10,133 nucleotides of DNA from Timaviella sp038204505 (GTDB lineage: Bacteria; Cyanobacteriota; Cyanobacteriia; Elainellales; Elainellaceae): contig JBBRCV010000206.1 of NCBI GenBank assembly GCA_038204505.1, positions 1 to 10,133 on the forward strand, in the 5' to 3' direction. A model generated the notes under the pieces. That model did no database searches and had not been told where the DNA came from. It was given only the letters and a program-made list of their open reading frames with translations. Each line of letters opens with the position of its first letter. Position 1 is the stretch's first letter. The position numbers were made by a program, and so were the translations under genes. Shown piece after piece: positions 1 through 6,251 of this stretch.

Positions 1-357
1 ACGTGGGCAATGATGGCAACATTGCGAATAGGCAGAGTCATAAAAGTGGTTCCAGCGTATGGGATAAAAAAGTCTGAATGGGGACTGGCTTCTGAGATTG
101 AAACAAAAGATCAAGGCGACCTTTGCAACTTAATTTCTTTAGACTTAGTTAAGGATTTTAGTTAAGAAGCCTAAATAATTCTAGCGTAGGACTTGACAAC
201 TCGTGTGAGTTTATTCCGAGAGATCAAGGACTAACGCCGTAAAAAAAGTGACCTGTAGGATAAAAAAATAAAAAAGTGACCCAGAAATGACCTATCTTGT
301 GCCGAAGAACATAAAAGCGATCGCGTTTGAATTTCGGGAGGCAGGGTAGTCTGAGGT
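1..357. other. Leader region, possibly with the tail of an upstream gene
   Basis: No confident gene lies here. Two forward frames are open from the left edge. One runs to a TAA at 163-165 (about 54 codons, ending KDFS). The other runs to a TGA at 75-77 (about 24 codons, ending WDKKV). Either could be the C-terminus of a gene that begins outside the window, and I recognise neither. From about 180 the DNA is AT-rich and non-coding. It holds two copies of AAAAAAGTGACC (242-253 and 270-281) and a HIP1 octamer near 317. A TTGACA at 193-198 has no convincing -10 partner. Confidence 0.3.
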
Positions 358-1707
358 ATGGGGAGTCAAAAAACTTTATCAGGAATCGGAATTTGGCGCA
401 GATGGCAGCGTCGAGGGCGATCGCTCATTTTATTAATCACAGGTCTAGCCGTCGCTCTTATGGTTCATTTACCATTGGCGGCGATCGCTCAAGAGGCGGC
501 AATCTCACAGCCACCTACATTAAATCTTCCCGCATCAGAACTTAGAGGCGTTTGGCTGACCAATGTTGATAGTGAGGTCTTATTTTCTAAAAAGAACCTC
601 AAACAGGGCATTGAGCGCCTCGAAAATCTTAAGTTCAACACCATTTATCCCACCGTCTGGAACGAAGGCTACACCCTTTACCCCAGCGCAGTTGCAGAGC
701 GAGTCACAGGCATTAAGCTAGACCCAGAACCCCGGCTCCAAGGGCGCGACATGCTGAAGGAGGCGATCGATCTGGGTCACCAGAAAAATCTGACCGTGAT
801 TCCCTGGTTTGAATTTGGGCTAATGGCTCCGGCAGAGTCAGAGCTAGTGAGACTGCATCCTGATTGGATTGGCAAACGACTGGATGGTAGCCAAGTTTAT
901 ACCATGCACAACACGCAAATGGTCTGGCTTAACCCTGTCCATGAAGAAGTGCAAAACTTCATTCGAGACCTGATGATAGAGGTGGTGCAGAAGTACGATG
1001 TCGATGGCGTACAGATCGATGACCACTTCGGAATGCCTGTGGAGTTGGGCTACGACGAGTACACAGTAGAGCTTTACAAACAGGAACATCAAGGCGAAGC
1101 GCCACCGCTTGACCCAAACAATAAGGCTTGGATGCGTTGGCGTGCCAGCAAGGTTACTGACCTGATGCTAGGGATTTACACTGGGATCAAAACGCGTAAG
1201 CCTAATTGCATTGTTTCAGTATCTCCAAATCCCAGGGAGTTTTCTTATGAAACGTTTCTGCAAGACTGGGCAAGTTGGGCGCGTCTGGGGTTTGTCGATG
1301 AGCTAATTGTGCAAGTTTATCGCAATGATTTCAGCCGATATTTGTATGAACTGGCAGATTTTAACCGCCCCGAAATGATGAGCATTCGGCAGCGCATTCC
1401 GGTCAGCGTGGGCATTCTGACTGGGCTACGGGTCATGAACATTGACATTAGCCAAATTGAGAAACAAGTACAAACTGCCCGCGATCGCAGTCTTTCGGGC
1501 TTCTCCTTTTTCTTTTACGAATCGTTGGGCGATCGGGATGAGTCATTCCAAGCCATGCTCACGGGTTCGGCAGATCGCCCTGGAAAAGTTTCGCCGACTC
1601 GCATCGCCGCTCCTCCTGAATCTAGCCCTCCCGAATTAAGCCAACAGCAGGTGAGAGCAGAAAGGAGGGACAGACGGAGAAGATTGAATAATCCGAGCGA
1701 TAATTGA
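358..1707 (+). CDS. Secreted glycoside-hydrolase-like protein, GHL10 family (DUF187)
   Basis: This encodes 449 residues. Residues 1-44 form a Sec-type signal peptide: a basic stretch (R14, R15, R18, R19, R21), a hydrophobic core from about 23 to 40, and AIA before Q45 as a likely cleavage site. The protein is therefore probably exported to the periplasm or cell surface. The mature part starts with ELRGVWLTNVDS (61-72), the usual opening of the GHL10 barrel, followed by the strand motif IYPTVWNEG, then PWFEFG (149-154), DVDGVQIDDHFG (214-225), VSVSPNP and ELIVQVYR. The acidic D221/D222 pair and E152 lie where this family has conserved barrel-end acids. The exact substrate is unknown; a polysaccharide or peptidoglycan-like glycan is likely. 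The last 40 residues or so are Pro-, Ser- and Arg-rich and look disordered. ATG 358 is the first start after an in-frame TGA at 352. The nearest Shine-Dalgarno-like bases (GAGG, 353-356) sit too close to it, so initiation looks weak. Confidence 0.87.
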   Translation: MGSQKTLSGIGIWRRWQRRGRSLILLITGLAVALMVHLPLAAIAQEAAISQPPTLNLPASELRGVWLTNVDSEVLFSKKNLKQGIERLENLKFNTIYPTVWNEGYTLYPSAVAERVTGIKLDPEPRLQGRDMLKEAIDLGHQKNLTVIPWFEFGLMAPAESELVRLHPDWIGKRLDGSQVYTMHNTQMVWLNPVHEEVQNFIRDLMIEVVQKYDVDGVQIDDHFGMPVELGYDEYTVELYKQEHQGEAPPLDPNNKAWMRWRASKVTDLMLGIYTGIKTRKPNCIVSVSPNPREFSYETFLQDWASWARLGFVDELIVQVYRNDFSRYLYELADFNRPEMMSIRQRIPVSVGILTGLRVMNIDISQIEKQVQTARDRSLSGFSFFFYESLGDRDESFQAMLTGSADRPGKVSPTRIAAPPESSPPELSQQQVRAERRDRRRRLNNPSDN

Positions 1708-1794
1708 CAAGACAAAAACCGTTTTATTTCGTTGAATTTGGTTAAGCCAAGTTTGATAGTGTTTAGGCATCACTAAGCCTGGTGAGATCTAGCC

Positions 1795-1971
1795 ATGCCA
1801 CGGATCTTTGACAATATAGAACAGCATCTGCTGCCCACCTTGCGAAGCGCCCTAGAAGTTGCAGAACGGGCTGATTTTTGTGATCTATTCAGGAGTTATC
1901 CGCGTCGATCCCGCACGGGCAAGTCGGTGTCACGAAGGTCGGGGCAGTTCGAGAGGCAGGAGGCGATGTGA
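1795..1971 (+). pseudogene. 5' remnant of a PLD-domain/helicase-type gene
   Basis: ATG 1795 opens a 58-codon frame. Residues 1-29 (MPRIFDNIEQHLL through AERADFC) match my memory of the N-terminus of large phospholipase-D-like/SNF2-type helicase proteins in bacteria, where ADFC is normally followed by VGYFNLRGW. Here the similarity stops at codon 29 (1879-1881). The rest of the frame is Arg- and Ser-rich out-of-frame reading of the next gene, ending at TGA 1969-1971. I infer that a deletion removed the body of the gene and joined its 5' end to the neighbour at about 1882. The family call rests on only 29 residues recalled from memory, so it is moderate. The frame might still be translated as a short peptide, but a function is unlikely. 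Confidence 0.5.
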
Positions 1972-2084
1972 TCCGAACGTCTGGAAGAAGTCAGTACCAT
2001 GCAACATTAACGGGACTAATACCTGATGAGGTCAGTCTACTTTTGACCCCTACAACATCTAACCCATCTAAACAGATTTTGTAA
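1880..2084 (+). pseudogene. Small frameshifted gene, unknown function
   Basis: Reading from GTG 1880 gives a short segment with GVIRVDPARA. Shifting by one base near 1919-1923 continues into TKVGAVREAGGDVIRTSG, then YHATLTGLIPDEVSLLLTP, and stops at TAA 2082-2084. Together these two frames give about 67 residues that read like one small globular protein. The downstream frame alone has no ATG and no good start until GTG 1968, which supports a one-base insertion rather than a separate gene. I do not recognise a named family, although similar short proteins seem to occur in cyanobacteria. The stop lies 13 bases before the next gene, so the two were probably co-transcribed. It could also be an intact gene if the sequence has a base error near 1920. 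Confidence 0.45.
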
Positions 2085-2097
2085 GCCGGAGTGATGT

Positions 2098-2358
2098 ATG
2101 AGTTTATCCAGAATTTTTGTTGATTTTCATAATGCTGATGAGCAAGGGCGTTTGGGTCTCAACTGCATTGGTACAATTGAAGACCTAGCACGTCAACAAG
2201 CTGAGTTAGAAAATGGTCAGCAGCTAACGTTATACAGTGAAGATTTAGAGGTGGATGGGGTAGTTCAGTTTTCAGAGGATGAGAAGGCTTGGATTGCTAC
2301 AATTGATTGGAATCAGATTAGGCAAGTTGAACAATTGGTAGTTCAAGGTCAAAGTTGA
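2098..2358 (+). CDS. Small conserved-looking protein of unknown function
   Basis: This encodes 86 residues. ATG 2098 has a good GGAG (2088-2091) six bases upstream. The protein is acidic and has no signal peptide or membrane segment. It opens with SRIFVDFHNADEQGRLGLNC and continues with GTIEDLARQQ, a Glu/Gln-rich helix, then YSEDLEVDGVVQ and WIATIDWNQI, a pattern suggesting a small alpha/beta cytoplasmic protein. I do not recognise a named domain. It follows a decayed small gene by 13 bases, and the same strand carries a helicase-like remnant upstream, so it may be the surviving member of a two- or three-gene accessory module. A role as an antidote or partner protein is possible but is only inference from size and pairing. 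Confidence 0.7.
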   Translation: MSLSRIFVDFHNADEQGRLGLNCIGTIEDLARQQAELENGQQLTLYSEDLEVDGVVQFSEDEKAWIATIDWNQIRQVEQLVVQGQS

Positions 2359-2362
2359 GCGT

Positions 2363-2427
2363 ATATAGCAATTCTTGAACAGATGAGGTACGGCTTGGCT
2401 GGTCGGACAAGGGGCTTAGTGCTATAT
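2363..2427. repeat. 65-bp element with 8-bp terminal inverted repeats (MITE-like)
   Basis: The sequence starts with ATATAGCA (2363-2370) and ends with its exact reverse complement TGCTATAT (2420-2427). It fills most of the spacer between the 86-residue gene and the Uma2 gene. Short elements bounded by TATAGC...GCTATA are frequent between cyanobacterial genes, and the interior (TGAGGTACGGCTTGG) resembles such dispersed repeats from memory. No second copy is visible in this window, so mobility is inferred. Confidence 0.4.
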
Positions 2428-2481
2428 TCCCAAACCCAACGATAGTAATAAAGGCGATCGCACATCCTTTGGAGGCGTGAC

Positions 2482-3060
2482 ATGACTGCTTTAACGGTGA
2501 ACCTGAAACCGACTGTTGATCTCACCGACGATCAGTTTTACGAACTTTGTCGGAACAATCCAGACATCCGATTTGAGAAAACAGCGAAGGGAGAACTGAT
2601 TATTATGCCGCCAACTGGGGGAGAGACAGGAAATCGTAATTTTAGTCTTTTAGGACAGCTTTGGTTCTGGGTTGAGGAAGACGGGACAGGCTTAGGATTC
2701 GATTCTTCTACAGCATTTAAATTTCCTAATGGGGCAACGCGATCGCCCGATGCAGCCTGGGTGAAGCGCGATCGCTGGGAAGCTCTTACTGCTAGAGAGA
2801 AAGAACGCTTTCCTCCCATAACTCCTGATTTTGTCGTAGAGCTGCGTTCTCGTACAGATGAGCTAGAGGATGTGAGGCAGAAAATGCAGGAATATATCGC
2901 CAACGGTGTGCGCTTGGGCTGGCTGCTAAATCCTCAAGATCACCAGGTAGAAATCTATCGTCCCGGTAAGCCAGTTGAGGTGTTGCTAGCGCCTGCAACG
3001 CTCTCTGGAGAAGAGGTATTGCCTGGATTTGTGCTAGTGCTGAAGAATTTGTTGGCGTAG
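2482..3060 (+). CDS. Uma2-family (DUF820) PD-(D/E)XK nuclease-like protein
   Basis: This encodes 192 residues, the usual length for the family. The start is supported by a strong GGAGG (2471-2475) six bases before ATG 2482. Visible family features are LTDDQFYELCRNNPD near the start, ELIIMPPTGGETGNRN (about 38-53), RSPDAAWV with D90, and PDFVVELRSRTDEL with E120 and R122. The last is the E-x-K/R part of a restriction-endonuclease-like core, with Arg where Lys is commoner. KMQEYIANGVRLGWLLNP and VEIYRPGKPVEVL follow, and the C-terminus reads GEEVLPGFVLVLKNLL. Uma2 proteins occur in many paralogues in cyanobacterial genomes. Their cellular role is not settled, and DNA cleavage is presumed from the fold. 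It appears monocistronic, convergent with apcF. Confidence 0.9.
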   Translation: MTALTVNLKPTVDLTDDQFYELCRNNPDIRFEKTAKGELIIMPPTGGETGNRNFSLLGQLWFWVEEDGTGLGFDSSTAFKFPNGATRSPDAAWVKRDRWEALTAREKERFPPITPDFVVELRSRTDELEDVRQKMQEYIANGVRLGWLLNPQDHQVEIYRPGKPVEVLLAPATLSGEEVLPGFVLVLKNLLA

Positions 3061-3159
3061 CTTGATGAATCTTCTGGTATTAAGCAACCACTAAATTTTT
3101 GCTATGGGCTTGTTAGCGGCGATTGCTCCCTCTAGAAACCAAAACTCCCTTTAGAAATT

Positions 3160-3185
3160 AAAAAGGGTAAGCAAAATGCCTACCC
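3160..3185 (-). terminator. Intrinsic terminator of apcF
   Basis: On the minus strand GGGTAGGC, loop ATTTT, then GCTTACCC form an 8-bp stem with one G-U pair (3185-3165), followed at once by TTTTT (3164-3160). It begins 43 bases past the apcF stop codon. An overlapping weaker pairing (CCCTTT with AAAGGG, 3147-3167) also exists. Confidence 0.8.
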
Positions 3186-3227
3186 GTTAAGATTCTAGCC
3201 CTGTCAAGATTTTAGAAAACAGAAGCC

Positions 3228-3737
3228 CTAAACATCCTGTTCGCTCAATTCACGGGTAATGTAGTCAAACGGTTGGTCAATGAAAGAAGTATTTTCAATC
3301 CCTGCCACTGCCACCTTGTCCTTAACCACATCCTTCATGATTTGGATGCCTATGACTGTGGGAGCGATCGGCACGCCCAAAGAATTGTAGGTTTCCCGCA
3401 ACCCTTGAAGCACACGCTCGTTTAACACGTCCATGTTGCCCGCAACCAAAGCATAGCTGGCGTAGCGAAGGTAATAGTCCATGTCCCGCAAGCAAGCCGC
3501 ATAGCGACGGGTCGTATAGGCGTTGCCGCCTGGACGAATTAGCTCAGGGACATCCTCAAAAAGCTGTAAGCCTGCCTGCTTCACAATCGCGGCAGCATTC
3601 CCATTAATTACGGCTGCTGCCTGAACTCGCGCCATACCCGTATTGAAATAGGACTTAAGTGTATCGAGAGCATCCCGATCTAGATATCGACCTGTATTGT
3701 CGTAGTTTTTAATCAGACTGGTTACCGCGTCCCGCAT
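3228..3737 (-). CDS. apcF: Allophycocyanin beta-18 subunit (phycobilisome core)
   Basis: This encodes 169 residues with the globin-like phycobiliprotein fold. The beta-subunit hallmark is C82 in YAACLRDMDYYLRYASYALV, the thioether site for phycocyanobilin. GGNAY with N72 is the position that beta subunits carry as gamma-N-methylasparagine. MRDAVTSLIKNYDNTGRYLD and the C-terminal FIDQPFDYITRELSEQ point to ApcF rather than ApcB (161 residues; no such C-terminus). ApcF replaces one ApcB in the core trimers that contain ApcE and takes part in passing energy to photosystem II. The gene stands alone, as is usual, with its own terminator. ATG 3737 is preceded by GGGAG ten bases upstream. A TATAGA at 3768-3762 (minus strand) is a possible -10 with no clear -35. 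Confidence 0.93.
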   Translation of the reverse strand: MRDAVTSLIKNYDNTGRYLDRDALDTLKSYFNTGMARVQAAAVINGNAAAIVKQAGLQLFEDVPELIRPGGNAYTTRRYAACLRDMDYYLRYASYALVAGNMDVLNERVLQGLRETYNSLGVPIAPTVIGIQIMKDVVKDKVAVAGIENTSFIDQPFDYITRELSEQDV

Positions 3738-4033
3738 GAGGTCTCGTCTCCCAATGTGCCGTCTATAGTTGGTTTATGATTCGCCCCTCAGTTTATCACG
3801 GTGCGTTTCTTAGAATTAGGCTGAAAGCTAAGATGGATCAGGTTTAGAGCATTAAGTTTGGTAACAGAGAACTTGAAGTTTTGTCTCCAAAAACATAGTT
3901 TGCTCCTTAAGGAGTGATTCAATCAACCCACACTTAATCAATCTCACAGCAGCAATCCCACAGCAGCAATTCCACAGATTATTGGAAGCAATCCCATAGA
4001 TTATTAGAGGTTTAAGAAAAGAAAATTACTTTC
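3738..4033. other. apcF-glnA divergent spacer, upstream part
   Basis: No gene is seen. The stretch holds a perfect 12-bp palindrome CTCCTTAAGGAG (3903-3914) and a run of short direct repeats. CACAGCAGCAATCC (3945-3958) is followed at once by CACAGCAGCAATTC (3959-3972). Two related units containing CAnAGATTATT follow (3973-3994 and 3995 to about 4010). These lie just upstream of the predicted glnA promoter and could be regulatory or simply slippage products. Confidence 0.5.
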
Positions 4034-4075
4034 GTGCTTTTTGATACAAAACTCTGCAAGCCCTATTTCTAGGAT
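4034..4075 (+). promoter_or_regulatory. NtcA-activated (class II) promoter of glnA
   Basis: GTG-N8-TAC at 4034-4047 is followed, after exactly 22 bases, by TAGGAT (4070-4075). This matches the known cyanobacterial arrangement GTA-N8-TAC, 22-23 bases, TAN3T, with one deviation (GTG for GTA). NtcA is the CRP-family nitrogen regulator that activates glnA when 2-oxoglutarate is high. Transcription would start near 4082 and give a leader of about 190 bases. No clear -35 hexamer is seen, as expected for this class. Confidence 0.65.
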
Positions 4076-4273
4076 GATTCAGGAAAGTTAGAGTTTTCTT
4101 AAAGTGTTATCCCAACTAACTGGCGATCGCCCTAACGCCTCAGAGAAAGCAGTGATGCCGATTCGATATCACTGAAATTCGTCCTCAGCAACCCTCAATA
4201 ACCAGACTAATAAGCAGCATCTCACCTCAGTACAGACTTTTAGAGATAAGCCCACAGGATTAAGGAGTAGTTC

Positions 4274-5695
4274 ATGGCTGAAACAGCGCAAGAAATTCTA
4301 GACATGATTGATGAGCAGGGCATTGAACTCATCGATTTGAAATTTGTAGATTTATATGGCATCTGGCAACACTGCACCTTTCACAAAAGTCTCATTGACG
4401 CAGATTCGTTTGTGAACACGGGTGGAGTTGCCTTTGACGGTTCCAGCATTCGCGGTTGGAAAGCCATCAACAACTCCGACATGGCAATGGTGCCTGACCC
4501 AACCACCGCCTGGATCGACCCCTTCATGGCAGAACCGACCCTCAGCATGGTCTGCACAATCGTTGATCCTCGCACCAGCCAAATGTATGAGCGTGACCCG
4601 CGATCGATCGCTCAAAAAGCGATCGATTACCTGATCTCAACTGGCATTGGCGACACCGCGTTCTGTGGCCCCGAACCCGAATTTTTCATCTTTGATGACA
4701 TCCGCTTCGGGCAATCGGGTCACGAAAGCTACTACTTCATCGACTCCGATGAAGGCGGCTGGAATAGCGGCAAAGACGGCGGCAACTTGGGTTACAAAAT
4801 CACCAAGAAGCGCGGCTACTTCCCCGTTGCTCCCTCCGATATGTTGCAAGACATCCGCACCGAAATGTTGCTAACCATGGCAAAGTGCGGCGTGCCCATT
4901 GAAAAGCACCACCACGAAGTAGCAGGCGGCGGTCAGTGTGAGTTAGGGATTCGGTTCTCAGACTTAGTTCATGCTGCCGATTACGTCATGACCTACAAAT
5001 ATGTAGTTAAAAACGTCGCCCGTAAGCATGGCAAAACTGCAACCTTCATGCCCAAACCCATCCACGATGATAATGGCACGGGAATGCACAGCCACATGTC
5101 GCTCTGGAAAGATGGACAGCCTCTGTTCGCAGGGGATCAGTACGCCGGACTCAGCCAAACCGCCCTCTGGTTCATTGGCGGTCTGATTAGACACGCGCCC
5201 TCAATCTTAGCGTTCACAAATCCCACCACCAACTCCTACAAGCGTTTGGTGCCTGGGTTCGAGGCTCCAGTTAACCTCGCTTATTCAGCAGGCAACCGTT
5301 CGGCATCTATCCGCATTCCGCTGTCTGGCGCTAACCCCAAGGCAAAGCGCTTAGAGTTCCGTTGCCCCGATGCTTCTAGCAACCCCTACCTGACTTTCTC
5401 GGCGATGCTGTGCGCGGGTCTAGATGGGATCAAAAACCAAATTGATCCCGGCGAACCGCTCGATGTAGACATCTACGAATTGTCCCCCGAAGAGTTGGCA
5501 AAGGTGCCTAAAGCTCCGGCAACTTTGCAAGAAGCACTGAGCAACCTGGAGCGAGATCATGATTTCTTGACGGCAGGTGGTGTGTTCCCCGAGGACTTTA
5601 TTTACAACTGGGTTTCTCTCAAAATGGATACGGAAGTAAAGCCTTTGAGCAAGCTGCCTCATCCGCTTGAGTTTGAAATGTATTATGACTGTTAG
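4274..5695 (+). CDS. glnA: Glutamine synthetase type I
   Basis: This encodes 473 residues, full length for the dodecameric GSI enzyme that makes glutamine from glutamate, ammonium and ATP in the cytoplasm, the entry step of the GS-GOGAT cycle. Signature motifs appear in order: DGSSIRGW (from D55), GPEPEFF with E134 and E136, HHHEVAGGGQCELG with metal ligands E215 and E223, GTGMHSHMS with H272, NPTTNSYKRLVPGFEAP (316-332) with E330, and LEFRCPD (360-366) with R363. Y401 in DIYELSPEE matches the tyrosine adenylylated in enterobacteria, but cyanobacteria are known to control GS by the inhibitory proteins IF7/IF17 instead. ATG 4274 has GGAG (4264-4267) six bases upstream. It is monocistronic, with an NtcA-type promoter upstream and hairpins downstream. 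Confidence 0.97.
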   Translation: MAETAQEILDMIDEQGIELIDLKFVDLYGIWQHCTFHKSLIDADSFVNTGGVAFDGSSIRGWKAINNSDMAMVPDPTTAWIDPFMAEPTLSMVCTIVDPRTSQMYERDPRSIAQKAIDYLISTGIGDTAFCGPEPEFFIFDDIRFGQSGHESYYFIDSDEGGWNSGKDGGNLGYKITKKRGYFPVAPSDMLQDIRTEMLLTMAKCGVPIEKHHHEVAGGGQCELGIRFSDLVHAADYVMTYKYVVKNVARKHGKTATFMPKPIHDDNGTGMHSHMSLWKDGQPLFAGDQYAGLSQTALWFIGGLIRHAPSILAFTNPTTNSYKRLVPGFEAPVNLAYSAGNRSASIRIPLSGANPKAKRLEFRCPDASSNPYLTFSAMLCAGLDGIKNQIDPGEPLDVDIYELSPEELAKVPKAPATLQEALSNLERDHDFLTAGGVFPEDFIYNWVSLKMDTEVKPLSKLPHPLEFEMYYDC

Positions 5696-5703
5696 TCAGG
5701 TCG

Positions 5704-5734
5704 TTGGGACGATCGCCTCAAGCGATCGCTCCAA
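5704..5734 (+). other. HIP1-based hairpin after glnA
   Basis: TTGGGACGATCGC (5704-5716), loop CTCAA, then GCGATCGCTCCAA (5722-5734) pair over 13 positions with two mismatches. The right arm contains a full HIP1 octamer and the left arm a near copy. It begins eight bases past the glnA stop codon and has no T-run, so it may act as a 3' stabilising structure rather than a terminator. Confidence 0.45.
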
Positions 5735-5763
5735 TCAACACTCTTAACTCCGGCTAAAAAACC

Positions 5764-5801
5764 ATAAAGGGAGACATACAGATCTGTGTGTCTCCCTTTA
5801 T
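5764..5801. terminator. Long perfect hairpin, probable glnA terminator
   Basis: ATAAAGGGAGACA (5764-5776) pairs perfectly with TGTCTCCCTTTAT (5789-5801). The interior ACAGATCTGT extends the stem after one U-G pair, giving almost no loop. The right arm ends in TTTATTG, a weak T-tract. On the other strand the stem is followed by TTTTTT (complement of AAAAAA just left), so it could stop transcription in both directions. Confidence 0.65.
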
Positions 5802-6251
5802 TGAAGCAACATTCTTGCCCTTCAGTGTATCTCTCGCCAAACTTTTAGCATTCATAATGAGCTTGCTTTGAGATAAATTTAAGATTCATGACCAAACGGA
5901 TATTGTAATTCTTTAGAAGGAAAAAACTTTACTTGCTGTAGCTGCTCGAATTTGTATTGATAAAGCCCTAAAACACCTGGGCTAAGTTCCGAGTAGTTTG
6001 CTGAATGCAGTTTTATTCCTGGAATATCGTGTGGCTAAACTTTGGATAATAAGTTAGATTTTGTGATGCATGATGCTGAATAGTGGCAGTGCAGCGCTTG
6101 AGATTAATCCCCGTTTAGAGAGTTCTTAATTAACAGATTTTATTAATACTTTGCGGGCAGCAATGAATGAGTGTCTTAACGGTTTAACTGTCTTAACAGT
6201 TTATTTGAATGCATAACGCTACGTCTCCACCCTTTCACGCTAAAAGATTGC
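5802..6251. other. AT-rich spacer upstream of the GH57 gene, with a 15-bp direct repeat
   Basis: No gene longer than about 20 codons is seen. The notable element is TGTCTTAACGGTTTA (6172-6186), repeated as TGTCTTAACAGTTTA (6189-6203). The copies differ at one base and have a 17-base period, 49 bases before the GH57 start, a layout suited to a tandem operator. A related CTTAATTAACAG lies at about 6125. I could not assign a convincing -35/-10 pair, and there is no clear Shine-Dalgarno sequence before ATG 6252. Confidence 0.45.

Noticed and set aside
193..215. TTGACA as a -35 element for the 358 gene
   Set aside because: No acceptable -10 hexamer lies 16-18 bases downstream.
358..490. Twin-arginine (Tat) signal on the GHL10 protein
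   Set aside because: Arginine pairs are present, but the residues around them do not fit the S-R-R-x-F-L-K pattern. A Sec signal fits better.
1884..2084. The frame ending at TAA 2082 as an intact gene by itself
   Set aside because: No ATG or supported start exists in that frame before GTG 1968, and the plausible N-terminal part is in another frame.
2538..2903. 121-codon open frame opposite the Uma2 gene
   Set aside because: It is the antisense shadow of a well-supported Uma2 gene, with low-complexity Ser-rich translation.
4076..4273. Possible glutamine riboswitch (glnA RNA motif) in the glnA leader
   Set aside because: The conserved bases of that motif as I know them (CGUUCA and GGAAGUAGG-like segments) are not found in the leader.
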